In this document: one piece after another, positions 1 to 8,422 of the stretch | Layout: each line of letters starts with the position of its first letter | How positions within the stretch are numbered: the first letter of the stretch is position 1 | NCBI GenBank assembly: GCA_929200255.1 | Contig: CAKMYZ010000001.1 | Location: 186,001-250,000 of the forward strand | Source: an uncultured Alphaproteobacteria bacterium | GTDB taxonomy: Bacteria > Pseudomonadota > Alphaproteobacteria > Rhodobacterales > Rhodobacteraceae | Length of the DNA stretch: 64,000 nt | Direction of reading: 5' to 3' | Notes under the pieces: generated by a model | Databases searched by the model: none | What the model was told of the DNA's origin: nothing | The model's input: the letters and a program-made list of their open reading frames with translations, nothing else | Program-made: the position numbers and the translations under genes

Positions 1-63
1 GGACCTATCTCTCTGACCGTCTGGACCGTTGACCGCGCGGCGCATGGCGCGCATTTTGCGCCA

Positions 64-1281
64 ATGACAGAGCGCTTCCACGGCAGTTTCACCCAGCAAG
101 AGCCAATCCCTGATGAAGGGATTGCCGCGGCCAATGTGGTCATGCAATCCGGTCGTCTGCACCGCTACAATACCAGCGGCGATGAAGTGGCTGAGGCGGC
201 ACTGCTTGAACAGGAATTCGCCGCCAGCGTCGGGGCGAAGTATTGCCTTGCCGTGGCCTCGGGTGGCTATGCGATGACAACGGCCTTGCGCGCCTGCGGT
301 GTGGGGCATGGCGACAAGGTTTTGACCAATGCCTTCACCCTGGCCCCGGTTCCCGGTGCGATTGCGGCGGTCGGTGGCGTGCCGGTCTTTGTCGGTGTGA
401 CCGAAGATCTGGCGATTGACCTTGCCGATCTGGAGGCCAAACTGGACCAGGCGCAGGTTCTGCTTCTCAGCCACATGCGCGGGCATATTTGCGATATGGA
501 ACGTCTTATGGCGATCTGTGATACCGCCGGTGTCACGGTGATTGAGGACTGCGCCCATACGATGGGGGCCGCCTGGGACGGTGTGCCATCCGGGCGATGG
601 GGGCGGTTTGGCTGCTACTCCACGCAAACCTACAAACACATCAACTCGGGCGAGGGTGGTTTGCTGATTTGCGATGGCGCCGAAGACATGGCCCGCGCGA
701 TCATGCTGTCGGGCAGTTACATGCTGTTTGAGAAGCACTGCGCGGCGCCGCCGGTCGAAACCTTTGCGCAGATCAAATATGAAACGCCGAATATCTCGGG
801 CCGGATGGACAATCTGCGCGCGGCGATCCTGCGCCCGCAGCTGCGCGATCTGGGGGCGCAGGCGGCGCGCTGGAATGCCCGTTACCGCGTGTTGGAGGAC
901 GGTTTGGCCGATACCCCCGGCCTGCACCTGATCCCGCGCCCCGCAAAGGAACAATTCGTGGCCTCATCCTTCCAGTTCTTGCTGCTGGATTGGGACGCAC
1001 CTGCCGTGGCCGATGTGTTGGCGCGCTGTGCCGCGCGCGGGGTAGAGCTGAAGTGGTTCGGCGGGGCAGAACCTAAGGGTTTCACCTCGCGCTATGACAG
1101 CTGGCGCTACGCACCGTCCGGCCCGATGCCCGCATCCGACCGTGTGCTGGCAGGTGTGATTGACATGCGGCTGCCACTGACCTTTAGCGAAGAGGATTGC
1201 GCGCTGATTGCAAGGATCATCCGGGCGGAGGTTGGTGCGGTCCATCAAATGAGTGGAACGCAATCAGCGGCGCCTGGTTAG
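64..1281 (+). CDS. DegT/DnrJ/EryC1/StrS-family PLP aminotransferase
   Basis: This 405-residue protein has the layout of the fold-type I sugar aminotransferase family: an N-terminal region with SVGAKYCLAVASGGYA (cofactor-phosphate region), a central VIEDCAHTMGA block with the cofactor-binding Asp, and STQTYKHINSGEGG, in which K191 is the expected PLP Schiff-base lysine. The family transfers an amino group to keto sugars or related carbonyl compounds; the substrate cannot be read from sequence. No neighbouring sugar-nucleotide genes are visible, but the window begins just upstream. The start is uncertain: the frame is open to position 1 and there is no convincing Shine-Dalgarno sequence before the ATG at 64, so the real start could lie outside the window. 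The family assignment is secure, the role is not. Confidence 0.85.
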   Translation: MTERFHGSFTQQEPIPDEGIAAANVVMQSGRLHRYNTSGDEVAEAALLEQEFAASVGAKYCLAVASGGYAMTTALRACGVGHGDKVLTNAFTLAPVPGAIAAVGGVPVFVGVTEDLAIDLADLEAKLDQAQVLLLSHMRGHICDMERLMAICDTAGVTVIEDCAHTMGAAWDGVPSGRWGRFGCYSTQTYKHINSGEGGLLICDGAEDMARAIMLSGSYMLFEKHCAAPPVETFAQIKYETPNISGRMDNLRAAILRPQLRDLGAQAARWNARYRVLEDGLADTPGLHLIPRPAKEQFVASSFQFLLLDWDAPAVADVLARCAARGVELKWFGGAEPKGFTSRYDSWRYAPSGPMPASDRVLAGVIDMRLPLTFSEEDCALIARIIRAEVGAVHQMSGTQSAAPG

Positions 1282-1347
1282 CCACCTCTGGTATCCGGGC
1301 GCGTGACGGGCTTTAACCCAATATCGTATGACAGAGGATATGTGCCG

Positions 1348-2016
1348 ATGCCTTGGATAATGGACTACTTTGGCGGTCGGACGCCACACATTAGCACGGA
1401 TGCAGTTGATCCAGAAACTGATAGGCCATGGCAAGACGCTGTCGGCTTGGATAAGGCCGTTGAAGTTGCGTGCGTTTTTCACGGTGATGAGAAGTTATTT
1501 GACCGCACAGACCTGCCATTGGGTTTCATTTTAGCAAAGCCTCGGAAAGCGTTTCCCGATATGTGGGCTGCGCAGGACAGTTTGATGATCATTTCCGATG
1601 CTCTGCGCGACCTCATCGAGGCGCATGATCCGGGCGTTCATATGATCTGGCCGGTCACCATGCAGACGAAGCGTGGTGAACGGTATCCCGGGCCGTTCTT
1701 TGGCTTGGTTCCGATGGTGCATGCAGCTGCAATCTCGGAAAAACACGGCAAGGTCATGGTGTCAGAAGAGAAGTTGATCCCCGCAACGCCGATTATTCGG
1801 GAACATATCAGCCCGCGGACAACGCGCCTCAGTGGTCATGACACAGGCCATGTGTATCCAAGCAAATTACCAAGCGCACATATTTGGTGGGATCACGGCC
1901 TGACCGACAATTATCTGTTGATCTCGGACGCGCTGCACGGTGCGATCAAGGACGCAAAGCTAAAAACCCTACATTTCGAAAAACTCTCACTCGTTCCGGA
2001 AACTGATGATGTCTGA
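1348..2016 (+). CDS. Imm11/DUF1629-like protein
   Basis: This cytoplasmic protein of about 222 residues has no signal peptide or membrane segment. Its C-terminal two thirds resemble the Imm11/DUF1629 family, often found as immunity proteins of polymorphic toxins. It has an ISDALRDLI helix, an IWPVTMQTKRGERYPGPFFG strand pair, and a second ISDALHGAIKDAKLKTLHFE segment near the C-terminus. In that family the two such helices bracket a beta-rich core. I chose ATG 1348 because an AGAGGA Shine-Dalgarno lies about 10 bases upstream; a GTG at 1303 is in frame but lacks one. Codon use is less GC-biased than in the neighbours, which suggests transfer. No toxin gene is visible beside it. The family call is by eye only. 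Confidence 0.5.
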   Translation: MPWIMDYFGGRTPHISTDAVDPETDRPWQDAVGLDKAVEVACVFHGDEKLFDRTDLPLGFILAKPRKAFPDMWAAQDSLMIISDALRDLIEAHDPGVHMIWPVTMQTKRGERYPGPFFGLVPMVHAAAISEKHGKVMVSEEKLIPATPIIREHISPRTTRLSGHDTGHVYPSKLPSAHIWWDHGLTDNYLLISDALHGAIKDAKLKTLHFEKLSLVPETDDV

Positions 2017-2090
2017 TGTTCAAAGGCAACGCGCTTGACCAGCAGCATGCTCAAGAAATGACTCGACAGGTTCACGGCGTTCCGCCTATT

Positions 2091-2108
2091 ATTGAACAAC
2101 CGTTCAAT
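2091..2108. promoter_or_regulatory. Palindromic operator candidate upstream of ivd
   Basis: ATTGAAC-AACC-GTTCAAT is a perfect 7-bp inverted repeat with a 4-bp spacer, located 18 bases before the ivd start codon. Symmetry and position fit a dimeric repressor of the TetR type, a common regulator of acyl-CoA dehydrogenase operons. No regulator gene is in the window, so the protein is unknown. Confidence 0.5.
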
Positions 2109-2125
2109 TAATGTGAGGCGACACG

Positions 2126-3289
2126 ATGTTTCTGGCATCCATGCAATTTGATTTGGGCGAAGATGTGAACGCCCTGCGCGATATGGTGCATGACTGGGCG
2201 CAGACACGGGTCAAGCCGATGGCGGCGCAGATCGACAGTGACAACGCCTTTCCCTCCGCGCTTTGGACGGAAATGGGTGAATTGGGTCTGCTGGGTGTGA
2301 CCGTGGACGAGGCCTATGGCGGGGCGGGCATGTCCTATCTGGCGCATACCGTTGCGGTCGAAGAAATCGCGCGCGCCAGCGCGTCGGTGTCGCTTTCTTA
2401 TGGTGCCCATTCGAACCTTTGCGTCAATCAGATCAAACTGAACGGCAATGACGAACAAAAGGCCAAATACCTGCCGCGCCTGATTTCCGGTGATCATGTC
2501 GGCGCGCTGGCCATGTCAGAGGCGGGGGCAGGGTCTGACGTGGTTTCAATGTCCTTGCGGGCCGAAAAGCGCAATGATCACTACCGGCTGAACGGCAACA
2601 AATACTGGATCACCAACGGGCCGGACGCTGACACGCTGGTGGTCTATGCCAAGTCCGATCCCGATGCGGGTTCCAAGGGGATCACCGCCTTTCTGATCGA
2701 AAAGGAAATGACCGGGTTCAGCACTTCGCCACATTTTGAAAAGTTGGGTATGCGCGGGTCCAACACGGCAGAGCTGATCTTTGATGACGTGCAGGTGCCG
2801 TTTGAAAACGTGCTGGGCGAAGAGGGCAAAGGCGTGCGCGTTTTGATGTCGGGCCTTGATTATGAACGGGTCGTGCTGGCGGGGATCGGGCTGGGCACTA
2901 TGGCCGCCTGCCTGGATGAAGTGATGCCCTATGTCAGCACCCGCAAACAGTTCGGCGAACCCATCGGGAATTTTCAACTGATGCAGGGCAAGATTGCGGA
3001 TATGTATACGGCCATGAACTCTGCCCGCGCCTATGTTTACGAGGTTGCGCGCGCCTGTGACCGGGGAACCGTGACGCGCCAGGATGCTGCGGCCTGCTGT
3101 TTGTATGCCTCCGAGGAAGCGATGAAACAGGCGCATCAGGCAGTGCAGGCCATGGGCGGCGCAGGTTTCCTGAACGATGCCCCTGTGGCGCGGCTGTTCC
3201 GGGATGCCAAGCTGATGGAGATCGGGGCAGGCACGTCCGAGATCAGACGGATGCTGGTCGGCCGCGAGATGATGGGGGCAATGGGGTGA
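2126..3289 (+). CDS. ivd: Isovaleryl-CoA dehydrogenase
   Basis: This 387-residue acyl-CoA dehydrogenase oxidises isovaleryl-CoA to 3-methylcrotonyl-CoA in leucine breakdown, passing electrons to electron-transfer flavoprotein. The FAD/substrate motifs AMSEAGAGSDV and YWITNGPDADTLVVYAK are present. The candidate catalytic base is E247 in GLDYERVVLAG, the helix position used by isovaleryl-CoA dehydrogenases rather than the C-terminal position of medium-chain enzymes. The QAMGGAGFLND and GTSEIRRMLVGRE motifs close the C-terminus. Methylcrotonyl-CoA carboxylase, HMG-CoA lyase and an enoyl-CoA hydratase downstream confirm the pathway. The last 50 bases, together with the start of the next gene, are repeated 680 bases downstream (3931-3980). 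Confidence 0.96.
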   Translation: MFLASMQFDLGEDVNALRDMVHDWAQTRVKPMAAQIDSDNAFPSALWTEMGELGLLGVTVDEAYGGAGMSYLAHTVAVEEIARASASVSLSYGAHSNLCVNQIKLNGNDEQKAKYLPRLISGDHVGALAMSEAGAGSDVVSMSLRAEKRNDHYRLNGNKYWITNGPDADTLVVYAKSDPDAGSKGITAFLIEKEMTGFSTSPHFEKLGMRGSNTAELIFDDVQVPFENVLGEEGKGVRVLMSGLDYERVVLAGIGLGTMAACLDEVMPYVSTRKQFGEPIGNFQLMQGKIADMYTAMNSARAYVYEVARACDRGTVTRQDAAACCLYASEEAMKQAHQAVQAMGGAGFLNDAPVARLFRDAKLMEIGAGTSEIRRMLVGREMMGAMG

Positions 3290-3846
3290 GGGTCTTTGTC
3301 GCTTTCTTTATGTTTTGGGCGACGAATCTTCACGCAGAGGGACTAGCCCTCAGCGGTTTTGAGCTGTGCTCTGGCCCTAATTTCGAGAGCAATGCCGCAA
3401 TGTTTTATGATTTGGATTGGTGTCACGACGACGGTACATGCAAACATTTTGACGCAGATGAGTATCGGGCGCCGGTCGTTCTTTCATGTTCCAATTCCGC
3501 GATGTATGTTTGTGTTCTTGGTCGCGATCCAAACAGTTGTTTTGAAACGCTGTCCGCTGCTTTGGATGCAAAAACAACCGAGGTTTATTCTACCTTTTCT
3601 GATCAACGGATATTGTCGGCGATTCAGGGCAGCGATGGCAACTTGGCCAAAAATCTAGCCAGCGACTTTGCTCTCAGAGAGAGTGCAGCTCTTACTGATT
3701 GCACCTTTCCAGTGCTTCCCTTCCGTGCAGGACAGTATGGGCTGACAGAGCAGACGATTTGCACGCTTAGCGGCGCGGAGAAAGCTTTCTTCATCGCAAA
3801 CAGCATCGCGCAGCAGACGCTTGAACTTGAGGCGCTTGAAAATTGA
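3286..3846 (+). CDS. Secreted cysteine-rich protein, LprI-like (copy A)
   Basis: This 186-residue protein begins with GTG overlapping the ivd stop (GTGA). Residues 1-18 form a signal peptide ending LHAEG. The mature part has eight cysteines, so it is probably disulfide-bonded in the periplasm. From about residue 65 it shows C-x7-C-x8-CFE followed by an amphipathic stretch, then an ALTDC...TIC pair near the C-terminus. This is a degenerate version of the pattern of LprI/DUF1311 lysozyme-inhibitor-like domains. The neighbour at 3966-4568 shares the same opening (MRVFV), the C-x7-C spacing and the CF motif, so the two look like far-diverged duplicates. Codon use is less GC-biased than in ivd. 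The function is unknown; the family call is tentative. Confidence 0.7.
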   Translation: MRVFVAFFMFWATNLHAEGLALSGFELCSGPNFESNAAMFYDLDWCHDDGTCKHFDADEYRAPVVLSCSNSAMYVCVLGRDPNSCFETLSAALDAKTTEVYSTFSDQRILSAIQGSDGNLAKNLASDFALRESAALTDCTFPVLPFRAGQYGLTEQTICTLSGAEKAFFIANSIAQQTLELEALEN

Positions 3847-3930
3847 AACGCGCCTGCCTCTTCCTCCCCCTCGCGGCCCTGATCGCCTTTGCCGCCTACC
3901 TTGGCTGGCAGCGCGGCCGGCCGTCCACAG
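3843..3930 (+). pseudogene. 5-prime stub of the gene at 4565 (truncated duplicate)
   Basis: About 88 bases match the beginning of the gene at 4565. A run coding [17 protein letters not shown] is nearly identical at DNA level between the two copies. The copy starts with TTG instead of ATG but keeps the same one-codon overlap with the stop of the preceding secreted gene (TTGA here, ATGA at 4565). It breaks off after about 29 codons and runs directly into a copy of the ivd tail. Its frame continues without a stop into the secreted ORF at 3966, so a membrane-anchored fusion could in principle be made. Confidence 0.85.
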
Positions 3931-3980
3931 GTGCTGGTAGGCTGCGGGATGGTGGGGGCGATGGGGTGAGGGTTTTTGTC
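3931..3980 (+). repeat. Duplicated 3-prime end of ivd plus start of next ORF
   Basis: This 50-base stretch aligns without gaps to 3251-3300 with 43 identities. It covers the last 13 codons of ivd, the stop and the first 15 bases of the secreted ORF. The offset between the copies is 680 bases. The copy is not translated in the ivd frame; it supplies the GTGA start context of the ORF at 3966. Confidence 0.9.
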
Positions 3981-4568
3981 ATAACTCTGATTTGCTGTCT
4001 TTTACCGTTTGGGGCGCACGCCTTTGGCGTCGGACCTGATTTCACTCACAACTCATACGCGATTGATGGGCCGCAAATCTCGGCTTGCGTGGATGGTGTT
4101 GGCCAGCAATTCTCTCCTGACTTTGTTAAAGATGCAGAAGCGGCCTGTTCGGGGCTCGGGTTTGAAAGTTGCACACATGACGGGATGCCCATCGCATTTA
4201 GTCGCCTTAGTGCGATCACCTGCTTTGCGCTAGAGCGCGATTATTGGGAATGGCGCTTGCAACGTGTGGTCAGTCACTTGTCTGGTGAGCACGCGCCGGC
4301 CGAGCATGTCGCGTTTCATGGTCGTACTGCTCCAGAGCTTGACGCTTTGGCGCGCACTTGGCGCGCATATATGGAAACCAAATGCAGTTACTTTACAAGT
4401 GAATATGGAGTGGGGAGCCAACGCGGTCGGGAAGGTGACATTGTCAAGTCGGACTGCACCCGTCAGGAAACTGCGCGTTTTGCACTGGAGATGGAGTTTC
4501 GACTTCGAGCACAATGCGACGGCCCAAGGCGCGTGTTTTATGGAACAGTTTGCGAGTTTGCAAAATGA
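3966..4568 (+). CDS. Secreted LprI-like protein (copy B)
   Basis: This 200-residue protein starts at the GTG inside the duplicated ivd tail, exactly where copy A starts in the original. Residues 1-20 are a signal peptide ending GAHA. Eight cysteines lie in the mature part. The C-terminal half fits the LprI/DUF1311 lysozyme-inhibitor-like pattern: LDALARTWRAYMETKC, a Gly/Ser-containing middle, SDCTRQETARFALEM, then a closing cysteine pair. It ends in an ATGA overlap with the gene at 4565, so translation is probably coupled. LprI-type proteins inhibit C-type lysozyme in some bacteria; whether this one does is not shown. Reading from the TTG at 3843 would give a 241-residue form with an N-terminal membrane anchor. 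Confidence 0.75.
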   Translation: MRVFVITLICCLLPFGAHAFGVGPDFTHNSYAIDGPQISACVDGVGQQFSPDFVKDAEAACSGLGFESCTHDGMPIAFSRLSAITCFALERDYWEWRLQRVVSHLSGEHAPAEHVAFHGRTAPELDALARTWRAYMETKCSYFTSEYGVGSQRGREGDIVKSDCTRQETARFALEMEFRLRAQCDGPRRVFYGTVCEFAK

Positions 4569-4858
4569 CCCGACGCACCCTCTTCCTCCCCCTCGCGGCC
4601 CTGATCGCCTTTGCCGCCTACCTTGGTTGGCAGCTTGGCCAGCCGCCCACGGACGCTGAGATTATCAACCGCTATGCTGCGGCCTATCTTGACGCCGCCC
4701 CAACCGGGGCATCCCCCACCGATTGCACGGCGACTCCGCACCCAGACGCTGCGATCCGCATGGTGATCTCCTGTGCGCATCCTTTCGGCCTGACGACGAC
4801 ATATTTCGTTGGGCCACTTGGCGATGTTGTGCCCGCACCGCAGGGGCCAAGCACATGA
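4565..4858 (+). CDS. Small membrane-anchored hypothetical protein
   Basis: This is a 97-residue protein whose N-terminal basic MTRRT is followed by a hydrophobic segment (residues 6-21), either an uncleaved anchor or a signal peptide. The rest is soluble, with two cysteines (in PTDCTATPH and ISCAHPFG) that could form one disulfide. The start is fixed by the ATGA overlap with the preceding stop. It sits between ivd and mccB, and the duplicated 5-prime stub at 3843 shows it was already there before the secreted genes multiplied. It is not recognised as a named family. Confidence 0.7.
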   Translation: MTRRTLFLPLAALIAFAAYLGWQLGQPPTDAEIINRYAAAYLDAAPTGASPTDCTATPHPDAAIRMVISCAHPFGLTTTYFVGPLGDVVPAPQGPST

Positions 4859-4943
4859 TGCGTTTTGGGGCAGTTCCCACGCAAATAACGCTATTGCGGC
4901 CGCGCTGCGGTCGCGAAAATCTATCTTTGGAGCAGACCCTACG

Positions 4944-6506
4944 ATGAGTGACCGGGACTTACATCTTGAAGCGCTGGCATTGGTCGGCGCCGCCGCCGAA
5001 AAGGCCGCACTGGGCGGTGGTGATGCATCACGCGACCGCCACATAAGCCGGGGCAAAATGCTGCCGCGCGACCGCGTGGCGGGGCTGCTGGATCCCGGTA
5101 GCCCGTTTCTGGAGGTGGGCGCGACTGCGGCCCATGGTCTTTATGATAACGCCGCCCCCTGTGCCGGTGTGATCGCTGGCGTGGGTACGGTAAATGGTCA
5201 GCAGGTCATGGTCGTCTGCAATGACGCCACTGTGAAAGGCGGAACGTATTACCCCATGACCGTCAAGAAACATCTGCGCGCGCAGGAGATTGCAGAGGCG
5301 TGTCATCTGCCGTGTGTCTATCTGGTCGATAGCGGTGGGGCGAACCTGCCCAATCAGGATGACGTGTTTCCCGATCGCGATCACTTTGGCCGCATCTTCT
5401 ACAATCAGGCGCAGATGTCTGCCAAGGGTATCCCGCAGATTGCTGTTGTCATGGGCTCTTGCACCGCTGGCGGCGCCTATGTGCCCGCAATGGCCGATGT
5501 GTCGATCATTGTTCGGGAACAAGGCACGATTTTTCTGGCCGGCCCGCCGCTGGTCAAAGCGGCAACGGGCGAGGTTGTTTCGGCAGAGGATTTGGGTGGT
5601 GGCGACGTGCATACGCGCCTGTCCGGTGTGGCCGACTATCTGGCTGAAGACGACACCCATGCGCTGGCGCTGGCGCGGCAGGCTGTGGCGTCCTGCGCGC
5701 TTGATAATACGATTGAGGTCAAACGCTTACAGCCAGAACCTCCGGTATTTGATTCCGCAATGCTCTTTGATGTGATCCCCGCCGATCTGCGCACGCCCTA
5801 CGATATTCGCGAGGTGATCAAGCGGATTGTCGATGGGTCAAAGTTTGATGAGTTCAAAGCGCGGTTCGGCGAAACGCTGGTCTGCGGTTTTGCCCATATT
5901 GATGGCTGGCCTTGCGGGATTATCGCCAACAACGGTGTGCTGTTTTCCGAAAGTGCCCAGAAGGGTGCGCATTTTGTGGAACTGTGCAGCCAGCGCAAAA
6001 TCCCGCTGGTGTTTCTGCAGAACATCACCGGCTTTATGGTCGGGCAGAAATACGAAAACGAAGGCATTGCCCGGCATGGAGCCAAGATGGTCACAGCCGT
6101 GGCCACCACCAAGGTGCCCAAGATCACGATGGTTGTGGGCGGTTCATTCGGTGCGGGGAATTATGGCATGTCTGGAAGAGCTTACAGTCCACATTTCATG
6201 TGGTCTTGGCCGACCTCGCGTATCTCGGTGATGGGTGGCGAACAAGCAGCGGGCGTATTGGCAACCGTCAAACGCGATGCGATTGAACGCAAGGGCGGTG
6301 AATGGTCTGCCGAGGAGGAAGCTGCTTTCAAACAGCCGACCATTGATATGTTCACAGAGCAATCGCATCCGCTTTATGCCTCGGCCCGGCTGTGGGACGA
6401 CGGCATTGTCGACCCACGCAAATCCCGCGACGTGCTGGCGCTGTCGCTTGCGGCGGCCTGCAATGCGCCGATAGAGGAGACACGCTTTGGCGTGTTCCGG
6501 ATGTGA
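4944..6506 (+). CDS. mccB: Methylcrotonyl-CoA carboxylase, carboxyltransferase (beta) subunit
   Basis: This 520-residue subunit transfers the carboxyl group from biotin to 3-methylcrotonyl-CoA, giving 3-methylglutaconyl-CoA. It has the two crotonase-like carboxyltransferase halves: [21 protein letters not shown] and [18 protein letters not shown] in the N half, and [15 protein letters not shown] and [18 protein letters not shown] in the C half, all characteristic of the MCC beta branch of the family. ATG 4944 gives the normal N-terminus; earlier in-frame codons run into the previous gene. It overlaps the alpha-subunit gene by one base (TGATG), as expected for subunits of one complex. Confidence 0.96.
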   Translation: MSDRDLHLEALALVGAAAEKAALGGGDASRDRHISRGKMLPRDRVAGLLDPGSPFLEVGATAAHGLYDNAAPCAGVIAGVGTVNGQQVMVVCNDATVKGGTYYPMTVKKHLRAQEIAEACHLPCVYLVDSGGANLPNQDDVFPDRDHFGRIFYNQAQMSAKGIPQIAVVMGSCTAGGAYVPAMADVSIIVREQGTIFLAGPPLVKAATGEVVSAEDLGGGDVHTRLSGVADYLAEDDTHALALARQAVASCALDNTIEVKRLQPEPPVFDSAMLFDVIPADLRTPYDIREVIKRIVDGSKFDEFKARFGETLVCGFAHIDGWPCGIIANNGVLFSESAQKGAHFVELCSQRKIPLVFLQNITGFMVGQKYENEGIARHGAKMVTAVATTKVPKITMVVGGSFGAGNYGMSGRAYSPHFMWSWPTSRISVMGGEQAAGVLATVKRDAIERKGGEWSAEEEAAFKQPTIDMFTEQSHPLYASARLWDDGIVDPRKSRDVLALSLAAACNAPIEETRFGVFRM

Positions 6507-8422
6507 TGCCAATGTTTGATAAAATCCTGATTGCCAACCGGGGCGAGATTGCTTGCCGCGTCATCCAGACCGCCCGCAAAATGGGTGTCCGCACTGTTGC
6601 CGTGTATTCTGATGCCGATGCGCAGGCCTTGCATGTCTGCCAAGCGGATGAGGCTGTGCGTCTGGGGCCAGCGCCTGTGGCCGAAAGCTATCTGCGCGGT
6701 GATCTGATCATTCAGGCGGCCCTGGATGCCGGCGCGCAGGCGATCCATCCGGGTTACGGTTTTTTGTCCGAAAACCCTGATTTTGTGGATGCGGTTGAGG
6801 CGGCCGGTCTGGCCTTTATCGGCCCTTCTGCGGACGCGATCCGGGCGATGGGCCTGAAGGATACCGCCAAGGCCCTGATGGACAAGGCGGGCGTCCCGGT
6901 TGTGCCGGGCTACCATGGCAAGGATCAGGATGCTGATTTCCTGGCCAGGCAGGCGGGGCAGATCGGTTACCCCGTTTTGATCAAGGCCGTCGCTGGCGGT
7001 GGCGGTAAGGGTATGCGGCTGGTTGAGGACGCGGCTGGCTTTGGCGAAGCGCTCGCTTCGGCGCAGGCCGAGGCGAGCACCGCTTTTGGCAATGCTGATG
7101 TTCTGATCGAGAAATTCATCCAAAGCCCGCGCCATATCGAGGTGCAGGTCTTTGGTGATGGCACTGACGCGGTGCATTTGTTTGAGCGGGATTGTTCGCT
7201 GCAACGCCGCCACCAGAAAGTGATTGAAGAGGCCCCTGCACCGGGAATGACAGATGCCGTACGCGCGGCGATGGGGCAGGCTGCGGTGACCGCGGCCAGG
7301 GCCATTGGCTATGCCGGTGCCGGCACGGTGGAGTTTATCGTGGATGGCAGTGATGGGCTGCGCGCCGATGGGTTCTGGTTCATGGAGATGAACACCCGGT
7401 TGCAGGTCGAACACCCTGTGACGGAAGCCATCACCGGTGTTGATCTGGTGGAATGGCAGTTGCGCGTGGCGGCGGGTGACGCCTTACCACTGCCCCAGGA
7501 CGCCCTGCAGATCAAAGGCCATGCCTTTGAGGCGCGGCTCTATGCCGAAGATGTGCCCGCAGGGTTCCTGCCGGCAACCGGTGTGATTGATCACCTGGTG
7601 TTTCCTGCTGATGCTCGGATCGACAGTGGCGTGGTGGCTGGCACGGAAATTTCGCCCTGGTACGATCCGATGATTGCCAAGGTGACGGTGCATGGCCCGG
7701 ATCGCGCCACGGCCCTGCGGTCCTTGGCGGCCGCCCTTGATGCGACCGAAGTGGCTGGCACTGTAACGAACCTTGGGTTCCTGCGCCGACTGGCGCGGGA
7801 TGCGGGGTTTGTAGCGGGTGCGGTGGATACCGGTCTGATTGCGCGGCAAGCGGAGGCGTTATGCGCAGCCCCAGCGCCTACGGCACGCGAGATCGCAGTG
7901 GCCGCAGTGACGGCGGCGCGGATTGCTGCCGGACCGTTGAGCGGATTTGCCCTGTGGCAACCATTGGTCCGTGATATTGTGCTGGGCCAAGATGGTGAGG
8001 TCCATGTGGCCCGTCTGACTGTGATTGACGCCGATCACTGTGATGTGGCGCTGGATGATGCGGTTGTGCCGCTGGCGCGGCGCGGTGATCATTGGGGCAT
8101 ACCTGCCATAAGCCACGGTGCCCATGTGACGATTTTTGGGGCGCAAACGGTGACCTTCGACGTGATCGATCCGCTGGATCGTGCCAGTGCAGTGGCTGGT
8201 GGTGATACCGTTCTGGCCCCGATGCCGGGATTGGTCCGCGACGTCGCCGTTGCGCCGGGGCAGGCGGTGACGGCGGGGGATCGGATGGTCGTGCTGGAGG
8301 CGATGAAAATGGAACATGTTTTGCGCGCCCCGCGCGACGGGGTTGTCGCCAGCGTTGCGGTGCAAACCGGCGATCAGGTGACCGCTGGTGCACTGATGGT
8401 CGGGTTGGAGCCAGAGGGATGA
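6506..8422 (+). CDS. mccA: Methylcrotonyl-CoA carboxylase, biotin-carrying (alpha) subunit
   Basis: This 638-residue subunit carboxylates its own biotin using ATP and bicarbonate. It opens with the biotin carboxylase motif KILIANRGEIACRVI and continues with the Gly-rich ATP lid (AVAGGGGKGMRLV) and the MNTRLQVEHPVTE active-site block. A C-terminal biotinyl domain carries VLEAMKMEHVL, in which K601 is the biotin attachment lysine. Biotin is presumably added by the BirA-like ligase encoded at 33455-34219. ATG 6506 overlaps the mccB stop; an in-frame ATG at 6512 would shorten the protein by two residues. Confidence 0.96.
   Translation: MPMFDKILIANRGEIACRVIQTARKMGVRTVAVYSDADAQALHVCQADEAVRLGPAPVAESYLRGDLIIQAALDAGAQAIHPGYGFLSENPDFVDAVEAAGLAFIGPSADAIRAMGLKDTAKALMDKAGVPVVPGYHGKDQDADFLARQAGQIGYPVLIKAVAGGGGKGMRLVEDAAGFGEALASAQAEASTAFGNADVLIEKFIQSPRHIEVQVFGDGTDAVHLFERDCSLQRRHQKVIEEAPAPGMTDAVRAAMGQAAVTAARAIGYAGAGTVEFIVDGSDGLRADGFWFMEMNTRLQVEHPVTEAITGVDLVEWQLRVAAGDALPLPQDALQIKGHAFEARLYAEDVPAGFLPATGVIDHLVFPADARIDSGVVAGTEISPWYDPMIAKVTVHGPDRATALRSLAAALDATEVAGTVTNLGFLRRLARDAGFVAGAVDTGLIARQAEALCAAPAPTAREIAVAAVTAARIAAGPLSGFALWQPLVRDIVLGQDGEVHVARLTVIDADHCDVALDDAVVPLARRGDHWGIPAISHGAHVTIFGAQTVTFDVIDPLDRASAVAGGDTVLAPMPGLVRDVAVAPGQAVTAGDRMVVLEAMKMEHVLRAPRDGVVASVAVQTGDQVTAGALMVGLEPEG

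Noticed and set aside
1..63. In-frame extension of the DegT gene to the window edge
   Set aside because: The frame is open, but the codons give no recognisable family sequence; the true start cannot be decided from the window.
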